A stretch of 26,364 nt of DNA from RGIG1995 sp045652425 (lineage in GTDB: Bacteria > Bacillota > Clostridia > Oscillospirales > CAG-272): contig JAZRUG010000004.1 in NCBI GenBank assembly GCA_045652425.1, forward strand, positions 1 to 26,364. Reading direction: 5' to 3'. How positions within the stretch are numbered: position 1 is the first letter of the stretch; every line of letters starts with the position of its first letter. A model generated the notes under the pieces. That model did no database searches. It saw only the letters and a program-made list of their open reading frames with translations, and was not told where the DNA came from. The position numbers were made by a program, and so were the translations under genes. Shown in pieces: positions 1 to 6,866 of this stretch.

Positions 1-22
1 CTTGACAAATCAAGTCCTTTTG

Positions 23-192
23 AATGATGTTTGCCTTCGGCAAATGATGTAGCTTTTGCTAATGATGACGGCTACGCCTAATGATGCCGCTTCGCTATTT
101 TTTCGGGGCAAACATCGCATCATTGCGGAACGAAGTGAAGCAACATCGTTATGCGTAAGCATATCATCATATCGCGCATGCGATGCATCATT
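23..192. repeat. Hairpin-interspersed ATGATG repeat array with inverted right half
   Basis: AATGATG occurs at 23-29, 43-49, 61-67 and 80-86, spaced 18-20 bases apart. Between the copies lie small hairpins of unrelated sequence: TTTGCC/GGCAAA, TAGC/GCTA and GGC/GCC stems. From about 118 the unit appears in the opposite orientation as CATCAT(T) at 118-124, 165-170 and 186-192, again next to hairpins (ATGC/GCAT at 151-162; ATCGC/GCGAT at 171-184). The unit is conserved while the stems vary in sequence but keep pairing. Function is unknown. Confidence 0.7.
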
Positions 193-235
193 ACTAATAT
201 ATTCTTTAAAAAGGTGGCTTTTTATGAAAGAAAAC

Positions 236-275
236 AAACATTCCCTCTATGCAAAAAGCATAAAACGAGCAGGCA
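236..275 (+). repeat. Copy of an interspersed intergenic repeat
   Basis: The sequence around CATTCCCTCTATGCA followed by AGCATAAAACGAGC resembles 25211-25250 (CATTCCCCCTATGCA, then ACATAAAACAAAC) and, more weakly, 5086-5115 (ATGCAGAAACATAAAAC). All three copies are in gene-free stretches next to palindromic elements, so this is a dispersed intergenic repeat rather than coding sequence. Confidence 0.5.
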
Positions 276-415
276 TAAAATTTGTAGGGCTCGACGTCCC
301 CGGCGAGCCGTTTAAAAAAATCAAATTTGTACAAACATTACCTCTGTACAAAAACCTCAGCCAAGCAGACACATTGTCTTGCCTCCATCTGACGAGGGAG
401 GTGGATTGCGTTAAG

Positions 416-468
416 AAAAAAGCGGCTTTTCTTCCTTGAAATTACATCAAAGAAAAGTCGCTTTTTTT
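416..468 (+). terminator. Strong hairpin with T-run
   Basis: AAAAAGCGGCTTTTCTT pairs with AAGAAAAGTCGCTTTTT across a 15-base loop. It gives a 17-bp stem with one G.U pair on the plus strand, followed by further T residues. It has the shape of an intrinsic terminator, but no gene ends just upstream, so it may belong to a repeat element or to a gene left of the window. Confidence 0.55.
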
Positions 469-470
469 AG

Positions 471-602
471 CAAGACGGAAGGAGAGAAAAATTTTAAATC
501 TTGGTATCTTTATCTCTATACACAGATAAATTAATACTTAATTGTATATGTGCCTCGCGGTTTTAATACCAAAACTTAATACTTCTCTCTCCCTCCGTCT
601 CG
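471..602 (-). repeat. Long imperfect inverted repeat, possible minus-strand structured RNA or MITE-like element
   Basis: Arms 473-507 and 566-600 match as inverted repeats at 29 of 35 positions. Five of the six mismatches would be G.U pairs in minus-strand RNA but A.C clashes in plus-strand RNA. The loop holds smaller hairpins, for example TTTATCT/AGATAAA at 509-530. No terminal target duplication was seen. Confidence 0.5.
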
Positions 603-640
603 GCAAATATAATTTGCTTTTCTATTGTTTAAAATATCTT

Positions 641-790
641 GCCGAGCCACCTCCCTCCTCAGATGGAGGTTAACAAAGCACCTACTCCACCAACCAAACT
701 ACACCGTGGTAAAAACAAACGCATACTATCAAACAAAGTAAATTACGCACAAATAATATGACCTTCTACAGTGGGAGAAGGTGGCTCGGC
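641..790. repeat. 150-bp element with perfect 12-bp inverted ends
   Basis: GCCGAGCCACCT at 641-652 is exactly inverted at 779-790 (AGGTGGCTCGGC). Internal palindromes such as CCTCC..GGAGG lie inside the left end. Nothing inside is coding. It resembles the small non-autonomous palindromic elements common between genes of Clostridia; mobility is not shown. Confidence 0.5.
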
Positions 791-891
791 GATACACAGG
801 CGATACACAAACAATATATACCACAAAAGTTCATAGCCGAGTCGGATGAGGTTGTCTCTAAAAAAATTGTAATATAAGTACACATAGATTA

Positions 892-932
892 TAAAAAAGC
901 TTCCCTTTCCGTTTTATTGGAAAAGAAAGCTT
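892..932 (-). terminator. Distal terminator for the LRR-dockerin gene
   Basis: Stem 897-910 pairs with 919-932 over an 8-base loop. The two mismatches become G.U pairs on the minus strand, and the minus-strand transcript then runs into a U-run (the A-tract at 893-898). This orientation fits the gene ending at 987. Confidence 0.65.
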
Positions 933-950
933 ATTTTTATTTATACGATA

Positions 951-979
951 AATGGGCGTGGTTTTCAACCACACCCATT
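951..979 (-). terminator. Hairpin just downstream of the LRR-dockerin stop codon
   Basis: AATGGGCGTGGTT (951-963) pairs with AACCACACCCATT (967-979) over a 3-base loop; the single imperfection is G.U on the minus strand. The same GTGTGG/CCACAC hairpin lies just after the stop of the other two dockerin copies (5545-5564 and 25591-25611), so it is part of the duplicated gene end. Confidence 0.65.
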
Positions 980-986
980 ATACTTT

Positions 987-3900
987 TTACGCTATAAGCA
1001 TTTCACCCACAATATGTGCAAGAATAGCATCGACGTCTGCGCTGTCGGTTACGCCCTCACCGTCGATATCACCTGCAAATTCGCGGATATCATTTTCAGT
1101 AAAGCTGTTTTCAGCCAATGCCTTTTTAACCATAAGCGCATCAAAGACAGTTGCTATTCCGTCGCCGTCAATGTCACCCTTGACTGCGATTTCAACTTCT
1201 TGTCCGCCTACGATTATCTTGCTACCCGTACCGATGATGCCGTTATTCGATATGATTGTTATATCATCACCGAGCATTTCAGCAAGTTCAGCTTCGGTCA
1301 TTGCTACGTTGCCGCTAACTGTAGGAACAATTACGACTTCTGTTTCATCTGCCAACTTACCAACGGATACGCCTGTTCCTTCAAGAGCTTTTTCAAGTTC
1401 GCTCTTTTCAACAGCAAATATTATTTCAGCATTCAACAAAGGTCTATTGAATGAATCAATATCAATTTTATTCCACTCTTCCGCAGTTCCACTATAGTAG
1501 ACTGTTTTCAAACTGCTACAACCATCAAATGCAAATGCGCCTATATACGTAACAGTTTTTGGAATTTCAACACTTACCAAATCACTAAACTCATAAAATG
1601 CATCTTCGGCTATACTTGTAATATTATAACCCTTATAATTCTCCGGAATTACCACGTTTTCAACCGTTTTGTTGAGTAACGTTATCGATGCACCATCTCC
1701 AACTTTCATATACAAAAAGTTTTCGTCTGTTCCAAGATAGTTATAAACCCTTGTCGCATTAGTCAAACTCGTATTAGATGAGCCTATTGATAATTTACCC
1801 CAAGCTGTACTATCTCCGCCATAGTATACAGTTTTCAAATTATCGCAAGATGAAAATGCACTACTACCTATATAGGTTACACTGTCGGGGATTAATATAC
1901 TTGTTAATCCATCACAATTATAAAATGCAGAATCTGCAATAAGTGTTGTTCCCTGCTTAATGCTATACGATCCACTTATTGACGTATTTGCATCAATCAA
2001 GTAATTTTCTATATACAACACGCCATCTTCCCAGTTGTTTGTGTCATTATAGTATGCTGTGTTGTAAAATGCCTCATTTTTTATGCTTATTACACTATCA
2101 GGCATAGATATATTCGCCAAGTTGCTACAATTGCTAAATACACTATATGCTATGCTTCTTACGTTTTTGGGGATATCTATACTTGTCAAGCCGCTACAAT
2201 TATAGAAAGCATAATCATCTATACTCGTTACGCCGTCCGGTATTACAAAACTCTCCAATACACTGCAGTTATAGAAAGCGTAATCACCTATACTCGTTAC
2301 GCCGTCCGGTATTACAACATTCTTCAAAGCACTGCAGTTATAGAATGCATAATCTCCTATACTTGTTACACTGTCTGGGATTGATATGCTCACCAAACTG
2401 CTGCAATTAGAAAATATAGAATTGCCAATACCCGTTATAGCATATCCTTTAAATGATGTAGGAACTATTACTGTTTCTGCAGCCTTATTGTAAAATTCAT
2501 ATATCGATGCGCCGTCTCCAAGTTTTGCATATCTAAAGTTGTCATCTTTTCCAAGATAGTTATATATTCTTGTAGCACCGGTCAGTTTTGAATTGTAAGA
2601 TCCTATAGATATCTTACTCCAAGCTGTACTATCACCACTATAATATACGTTTTTCAAACTATTGCAACCATAAAACGCGTCATAGCCTATACTTGTTACA
2701 CTGGTTGGGATTTCTACACTTGTCAAACTACTACAATTTTCAAACACTTCCCTACCTATGCTCGTTACTCCTTCGGGGATTATCAGTTCAGTTACAAGAT
2801 TGTTATTCAAATACAACGCTCTTGCAGAATACAGAGGATTAGAAGTACAACCTGCAAATGCTATATTGCACCATGATGCTATATCAGTTATGTAAACTCC
2901 TATCAAACTGCTGCAATAATTAAATGCATAATTACCTATACTCATTACGCTATTGGGAATTTCTACGCTCGTCAAACTGCTGCATCCGTTAAACGCATAA
3001 CTTCCTATACTTGTTACACCTGCGGGAATTACTATACCCGTTAAACTGCTGCAATTATAGAATGCATAGTTGCCAATAATCGTAATATTATCAGAAATTT
3101 CTATATCTGCTAAATTACTACAACCATAGAATACATAATTACCTATACTTGTTACACCTGTAGGAATTACCATCTCCGTTAAGCTGCTGCAACTATAGAA
3201 CACATAATCACCTATGCTTGTTACACCTGCAGGAATTAACATCTCTGTTAAACTACTACAGTTATAGAATGCATAATCTCCTATACTTGTTACTTTATTA
3301 GATAGTTCCATGCGCCTCAAACTACTACAATTATAAAAAGCATAATTGCCTATAGCGGTTAAACTATCCGGTGTTTCTACGCCCTTCAAACTACTGCAAT
3401 TTGAAAATGCATAGTCAGCAATACATGTTGTTCCTTGCTTTATGCTATATGCACCGCTTTTTGTTGTTTTTACTTCAATCAAGCAACTATCTATATACAA
3501 CGCATCATTTTCCCAGTTGTTTGTGTCATTATAGTATGCTGTGTTGTAAAATGCCTTTTCTCCGATACTCGTTACACTGGCGGGAATTGATATATTCGTC
3601 AAACTGCTGCAACCATTGAATAAAGACGCAGGTATAGACGTTACATTATATCCTTCGAAACTTTCAGGAATTATTACGGTTTCTGCTGTTTTGTTGTAGA
3701 ATTCATATATAGATGCACTATCTCCATTTTTGACAAAGATAAAGTTGTCATCTTTTCCAAGATAGTTATAAACCCTTGTTGCATTATTCAAAGTTGTGTT
3801 GAATGAGCCTATAGATATATTACTCCACGATGTTCTGTCGCCGAGGTAATATACTGTTGTCAATTTTGTGCAATCATAAAACGCCCCATTACCTATACTC

Positions 3901-4931
3901 GTTACACTGTTGGGGATTGTTACGCTCGTCAAACTGTCGCAATATAAAAATGCCTCACCGCCTATGCTCGTTACTCCTTCGGGAATTTCTATGCTCGTCA
4001 AACTACTGCAACCATTAAATGCCCAATTGCCTATACTCGTTACACTGTTGGGGATTGTTACGCTTGTCAAATTAGTGCAACGCATAAATGCACTATCACT
4101 TATGCATGTTACTCCTTCGGGGATTATTAAATCTGTTACTAATTCATTGTTTAAATATAGATTCTCTGCCTCAATTAATGGATTAGATGATGAAAACTTT
4201 ATATTACACCAAGCTGCTATATCTGTTATATAGACGCCCGTCAAACTATAGCAACCATCAAATGCCCAGTTGCCTATGCTCGTTACACTGTCCCCTATTA
4301 CTACGCTTGCCAGATAGTAGCAATCACGAAATGCAGAATATCCTATACTCGTTACTCCGTCACCTATTACTACACTTTCCAAAGTATAGCAACAGGAAAA
4401 TGCATAATCGCCTATGCTCGTTACACTGTCAGGGATAACCACGCTCGTCAATCTGTCGCAATACTCAAATGCAGAATTGCCTATGCTTGTTACACTCGAT
4501 GGGATAATATACTTTTCGCCTTTTCCGTTCGGATAAGATATTATTTCTGTCTTGTCTTTATTAAATAACACTCCGTCAATGTCGGAATAAAACTTATTAT
4601 TCTCATTTACTTCTATGCTCGTCAAACTTGTGCAACCATAAAATACATCATCGCCTATGCTTGTTACACTGTTGGGAATTGTTACGCTTGTCAAACTGCT
4701 GCAATTATAAAATGCACGTTCACCTATACTCGTTACAGGATAACCACCAAGGGTAGAGGGAATTATAAGTTCGCCTGAAGCAGATTCCTTACAATCGGTT
4801 ATTGTTGCTTTGCCGTTAGATACGGTGTATGTAAGTACACCAGATGTCGCTGCATCTGCTTGAAGCGGAGTCAATGCAAATGCACCTACTACCATTACAA
4901 CCGCAATTAAAATAAATAATAGTTTTTTCAT
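987..4931 (-). CDS. Secreted BspA-type leucine-rich-repeat protein with C-terminal type I dockerin
   Basis: The 1314-residue protein begins with a typical signal peptide (MKKLLFILIAVVMVVGAFAL, cleavage near residue 26). Residues about 30-1160 are tandem BspA/TpLRR repeats of the form SVTSIG..AF.NCSSLT.V.IP. Larger blocks recur inside: a YNYLGKDDNF module three times, a YNDTNNW module twice and a VYITDIA.WCNI module twice. A short predicted-beta module (about 1170-1251) leads to a dockerin at about 1252-1314 with two Ca-binding loops, DIDGDG..TVFDA and DIDGEG..DSADV. LRR repeats of this type bind proteins or glycans, and a dockerin would dock to a cohesin; no cohesin gene is in the window. The start has AAGG-rich ribosome-site sequence upstream and a sigma-A promoter at 5004-5032. 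Family assignment is secure; the ligand is unknown. Confidence 0.93.
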   Translation of the reverse strand: MKKLLFILIAVVMVVGAFALTPLQADAATSGVLTYTVSNGKATITDCKESASGELIIPSTLGGYPVTSIGERAFYNCSSLTSVTIPNSVTSIGDDVFYGCTSLTSIEVNENNKFYSDIDGVLFNKDKTEIISYPNGKGEKYIIPSSVTSIGNSAFEYCDRLTSVVIPDSVTSIGDYAFSCCYTLESVVIGDGVTSIGYSAFRDCYYLASVVIGDSVTSIGNWAFDGCYSLTGVYITDIAAWCNIKFSSSNPLIEAENLYLNNELVTDLIIPEGVTCISDSAFMRCTNLTSVTIPNSVTSIGNWAFNGCSSLTSIEIPEGVTSIGGEAFLYCDSLTSVTIPNSVTSIGNGAFYDCTKLTTVYYLGDRTSWSNISIGSFNTTLNNATRVYNYLGKDDNFIFVKNGDSASIYEFYNKTAETVIIPESFEGYNVTSIPASLFNGCSSLTNISIPASVTSIGEKAFYNTAYYNDTNNWENDALYIDSCLIEVKTTKSGAYSIKQGTTCIADYAFSNCSSLKGVETPDSLTAIGNYAFYNCSSLRRMELSNKVTSIGDYAFYNCSSLTEMLIPAGVTSIGDYVFYSCSSLTEMVIPTGVTSIGNYVFYGCSNLADIEISDNITIIGNYAFYNCSSLTGIVIPAGVTSIGSYAFNGCSSLTSVEIPNSVMSIGNYAFNYCSSLIGVYITDIASWCNIAFAGCTSNPLYSARALYLNNNLVTELIIPEGVTSIGREVFENCSSLTSVEIPTSVTSIGYDAFYGCNSLKNVYYSGDSTAWSKISIGSYNSKLTGATRIYNYLGKDDNFRYAKLGDGASIYEFYNKAAETVIVPTSFKGYAITGIGNSIFSNCSSLVSISIPDSVTSIGDYAFYNCSALKNVVIPDGVTSIGDYAFYNCSVLESFVIPDGVTSIDDYAFYNCSGLTSIDIPKNVRSIAYSVFSNCSNLANISMPDSVISIKNEAFYNTAYYNDTNNWEDGVLYIENYLIDANTSISGSYSIKQGTTLIADSAFYNCDGLTSILIPDSVTYIGSSAFSSCDNLKTVYYGGDSTAWGKLSIGSSNTSLTNATRVYNYLGTDENFLYMKVGDGASITLLNKTVENVVIPENYKGYNITSIAEDAFYEFSDLVSVEIPKTVTYIGAFAFDGCSSLKTVYYSGTAEEWNKIDIDSFNRPLLNAEIIFAVEKSELEKALEGTGVSVGKLADETEVVIVPTVSGNVAMTEAELAEMLGDDITIISNNGIIGTGSKIIVGGQEVEIAVKGDIDGDGIATVFDALMVKKALAENSFTENDIREFAGDIDGEGVTDSADVDAILAHIVGEMLIA

Positions 4932-5003
4932 AAGTTTTTTACCTTACCTTTCGTGTAAGCATAATATATAGTCATCTTTTGAGTAAAAATGAGATACATA
5001 ACA

Positions 5004-5032
5004 ATTATATACCATTTCCACAAAAATGTAAA
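5004..5032 (-). promoter_or_regulatory. Sigma-A promoter for the LRR-dockerin gene
   Basis: On the minus strand TTTACA (5027-5032) and TATAAT (5004-5009) are separated by 17 bases. Transcription would start near 4997, giving a leader of about 65 nt to the start codon at 4931. Confidence 0.7.
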
Positions 5033-5104
5033 TATATAATGTAATATTTATATACAAAATCATTCATTATTTTTATGCAGAAACATAAAACAAGCACTTA
5101 CTTT

Positions 5105-5316
5105 ACAAGCCTTCTACAGCGGGTAGCGAAGCGGCGGTGAGGTAGTGAATTATAGCCCTGTGGGCTATAAGAGCCGAACCGTGCCCGAGTCGCAACGAGA
5201 TAGGTGGCGACGTCAGTCGACGGATGAGGTGTTTTTTTAATCATTTGACTCCTCATCCACCACCGAATTTCTGCGAAATTCTTGTGGTCCCCCTTCTCCC
5301 ACAGGAGAAGGCTTGT
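5105..5316. repeat. 212-bp MITE-like palindromic element
   Basis: Perfect 11-bp inverted ends ACAAGCCTTCT (5105-5115) and AGAAGGCTTGT (5306-5316) bound a non-coding interior packed with hairpins. These are TATAGCCC/GGGCTATA (5153-5171), GGATGAGG/CCTCATCC (5221-5259), GAATTTC/GAAATTC (5266-5282) and CTTCTCC/GGAGAAG near the right end. The left end sequence recurs near 25253, next to different hairpins. Miniature non-autonomous element is the best guess; no target-site duplication was identified. Confidence 0.5.
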
Positions 5317-5354
5317 TTTAGTTTCTGCTCACTCAATGTAAGTACACAGAGGTA

Positions 5355-5515
5355 AAAACAAATCCGCACAAACAGCATAACATCTTCGTAGGGGACGGCG
5401 CCTCGACGTCCCGTTTTAAAGTTTTTGCGGTTTCCAAAGGGGCTTTTTCCAAAAAGCTCCTTTGGTGTGGGTTCGGGAGCGAAGCTCCTGACTCCTCTCT
5501 ACTCATCAAAAAAAG
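5355..5515. repeat. 161-bp dispersed repeat, copy 1
   Basis: It aligns without gaps to 25431-25591 with five mismatches by eye. It contains a 15-bp hairpin with a 2-base loop (5434-5465) and GGAGC/GCTCC (5486-5498). Both copies sit directly downstream of a dockerin-encoding gene end on the minus strand. Confidence 0.8.
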
Positions 5516-5536
5516 CACCTTTCGGTGCTTTTTTAT
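5511..5536. terminator. Bidirectional terminator hairpin
   Basis: AAAAGCACC (5511-5519) pairs exactly with GGTGCTTTT (5524-5532) over a TTTC loop, with an A-run on the left and a T-run on the right. It can end transcription in either direction. Copy 2 of the adjacent repeat lacks it. Confidence 0.7.
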
Positions 5537-5544
5537 TATAAAAG

Positions 5545-5567
5545 AGTGTGGTTGAACCACACCCATT
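5545..5567 (-). terminator. Hairpin after the dockerin remnant
   Basis: GTGTGG/CCACAC around TTGAA lies immediately beyond the stop of the remnant at 5575, matching the hairpins at 951-979 and 25591-25611. It was carried along with the duplicated gene end. Confidence 0.55.
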
Positions 5568-5574
5568 ATACTTT

Positions 5575-5838
5575 TTACGCTATAAGCATTTCACCCACAA
5601 TATGTGCAAGAATAGCATCGACGTCTGCGCTGTCGGTTACGCCCTCACCATCGATATCTCCTGCAAATTCGCGAATATCATTTTCGCTAAAGCTGTTTTC
5701 AGCCAATGCCTTTTTAACCATAAGCGCATTAAATACCGTTGCATAATCATCTGCATAAACGCTACCTTTATGCATATTCGTTGTTAAATACAACACATTT
5801 CCGTTTAAAATACTACCTCTTATTATAATATTATTCAA
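5575..5838 (-). pseudogene. Remnant of an LRR-dockerin gene: dockerin 3' end only
   Basis: The frame of 87 codons ends in a dockerin tail almost identical to that of the 987-4931 protein (ENDIREFAGDIDGEGV.., ending AHIVGEMLIA). The second Ca-binding loop is intact, but the first has decayed: GDIDGDGIATVFDA is replaced by GSVYADDYATVFNA. Upstream residues resemble the normal pre-dockerin module only faintly (NN.II..GS), and there is no signal peptide or LRR. About 168 bp of the 3' end differs from the neighbour at roughly nine positions, and similarity then collapses. No convincing ribosome site precedes the ATG at 5838, and the gene upstream is divergent. Best read as a broken duplicate, not a functional protein. 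Confidence 0.75.
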
Positions 5839-5862
5839 AATAAAACAAAAGCACTTGATTTT

Positions 5863-5889
5863 TTGAACAAATGGTGATATAGTTATAAT
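5863..5889 (+). promoter_or_regulatory. Probable promoter of the amino-acid importer
   Basis: TATAAT at 5884-5889 is a good -10. The -35 is TTGAAC at 5863-5868 (15-base spacer) or the overlapping TTTTGA at 5861-5866 (17-base spacer). The leader to the ATG at 5919 is short, about 23 nt, leaving no room for a riboswitch or T-box. Confidence 0.55.
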
Positions 5890-5918
5890 ACAAAAATATA
5901 TATTGTGAGGTTGACATT

Positions 5919-6761
5919 ATGAAAAAAATAATCGCATTACTTTTGACACTTGTACTTTGCACAGCCGTTCTCGCAAGCTGCGGAAGCGCTGCTGATAAGC
6001 AGAGCCTTGAATCCATCAAGGAAAAGGGCGAACTCGTTGTTTACACAAACGCAGAATTCCCTCCTTTTGAATATCTTGCAAACGGCGAACCCACAGGTGT
6101 TGATATGGACATCGCAAAGGCAATCGCAGACGAAATAGGCGTTGAACTCAAGGTTGAAAACGTTAAGTTCGACACAATCATTTCTTCCGTTCAGTCCGGT
6201 AAGGCTGCTATGGGCGCTGCAGGTATCACAGTTACCGACGAGAGAAAAGAATCCGTTGATTTCTCTATCTCTTACACAACAAGCACACAGTACGTTATTC
6301 TCCCCACTGAAGCTGAATATGCAAACATCACTTCTCTCAAGGGTATGGAAATCGGCGTTCAGCTCGGTACAACAGGTGATTTCATCATTTCCGATGAAGT
6401 AAACGGATATAGCGACGACGACGGCAATGCTGTAAAGGGTGTTCTTCAGGATACAGGCGCAACTGTTACTACATACAACAACGCTAACCTTGCTGCAGAA
6501 GCTCTCAAGTCCGGCAAGATTAAGGCTGTAGTAGTTGACAAACTCCCCGCTGAACTTATCGCAAAGAACAGCGAAGGCAAACTCAAGGCAGTTGAACTTG
6601 TTTACGAAGACGGTTCAAACACAGCTGAATCTTATGCAATCTGCGTTGCAAAGGGTAACGATACTCTCCTCGAAGTTGTTAACAAGGTTATCAAAAACCT
6701 TCTCGACAGCGGCAAGATTGACGAATACATCGTTACACACACAACAAACGCTCTCGCGTAA
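5919..6761 (+). CDS. Amino-acid ABC importer, substrate-binding lipoprotein (SBP_bac_3 family)
   Basis: This 280-residue protein captures a polar amino acid outside the membrane and delivers it to the permease encoded next. It starts with a lipoprotein signal and lipobox LASC (Cys21), so it should be lipid-anchored. The family-3 binding fold is visible: ELVVYTNAEFPPFEY near residue 40, GVDMDIAKAIADEIGV, then GITVTDERKESVDFS, where the Arg usually binds the ligand carboxylate. Length is normal. The start has GTGAGG upstream and follows a promoter at 5863-5889. A hairpin at 6791-6824 separates it from the permease. Exact substrate (cystine, glutamine, arginine or similar) cannot be read from sequence alone. 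Confidence 0.93.
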   Translation: MKKIIALLLTLVLCTAVLASCGSAADKQSLESIKEKGELVVYTNAEFPPFEYLANGEPTGVDMDIAKAIADEIGVELKVENVKFDTIISSVQSGKAAMGAAGITVTDERKESVDFSISYTTSTQYVILPTEAEYANITSLKGMEIGVQLGTTGDFIISDEVNGYSDDDGNAVKGVLQDTGATVTTYNNANLAAEALKSGKIKAVVVDKLPAELIAKNSEGKLKAVELVYEDGSNTAESYAICVAKGNDTLLEVVNKVIKNLLDSGKIDEYIVTHTTNALA

Positions 6762-6790
6762 GTTTTAGAATAAAAACAAATAATCATTAC

Positions 6791-6824
6791 TACTCTCCCC
6801 CGCTATTTTAGCTGTGGGAGAGTA
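6791..6824 (+). promoter_or_regulatory. Intercistronic hairpin after the binding-protein gene
   Basis: TACTCTCCC pairs exactly with GGGAGAGTA, with a further GCTA/TAGC pairing inside the loop. No T-run follows directly. It is therefore more likely an mRNA-stabilising or attenuating hairpin that lets the binding protein outnumber the permease and ATPase than a full terminator. Confidence 0.6.
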
Positions 6825-6866
6825 ATATTGTAAATCCATTTTTATTTTTTAAAAGGTATTTGAATT

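Larger units (their letters stand above)
1..896. other. Intergenic region without a convincing gene
   Basis: About 900 bases are occupied by repeats and palindromes rather than a gene. In order they are a hairpin/ATGATG array (23-192), a sequence shared with other gaps in this window (236-275), a strong hairpin (416-465), a long imperfect inverted repeat (471-602) and a 150-bp element with 12-bp perfect inverted ends (641-790). An open frame at 224-439 has an acceptable upstream AAGGTGG, but it is built from the same intergenic repeat found near 25211, so it is not called. Confidence 0.6.
4932..5574. other. Gene-free repeat-rich gap between the LRR-dockerin gene and the dockerin remnant
   Basis: Apart from the promoter near 5004-5032, this 640-bp stretch holds a MITE-like element (5105-5316), a 161-bp repeat shared with 25431-25591, and two hairpin terminators. 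A 77-codon minus-strand frame through the repeat (5333-5566) reappears in the other repeat copy, but its changes do not look protein-like, so it is not called. Confidence 0.6.

Noticed and set aside
56..439. Open frame of 127 codons, with an internal ATG at 224 behind AAGGTGG
   Set aside because: Its first half translates the hairpin/ATGATG array and its second half is an intergenic repeat also found near 25211; the stop falls within a hairpin loop.
952..1497. Plus-strand frame of 181 codons, and similar frames at 5525-5746 and 25501-26049
   Set aside because: These are antisense to the dockerin ends and resemble each other only because the dockerin genes do.
2140..4740. Regularly spaced direct repeats that might suggest a CRISPR array or minisatellite
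   Set aside because: The period follows the LRR codon pattern and the frame is open throughout; there are no constant repeats with unique spacers.
5333..5566. Minus-strand frame of 77 codons with a similar one at 25391-25609
   Set aside because: Both read through the 161-bp repeat; differences change amino acids freely and no ribosome site is present. The similarity is explained by the DNA repeat.
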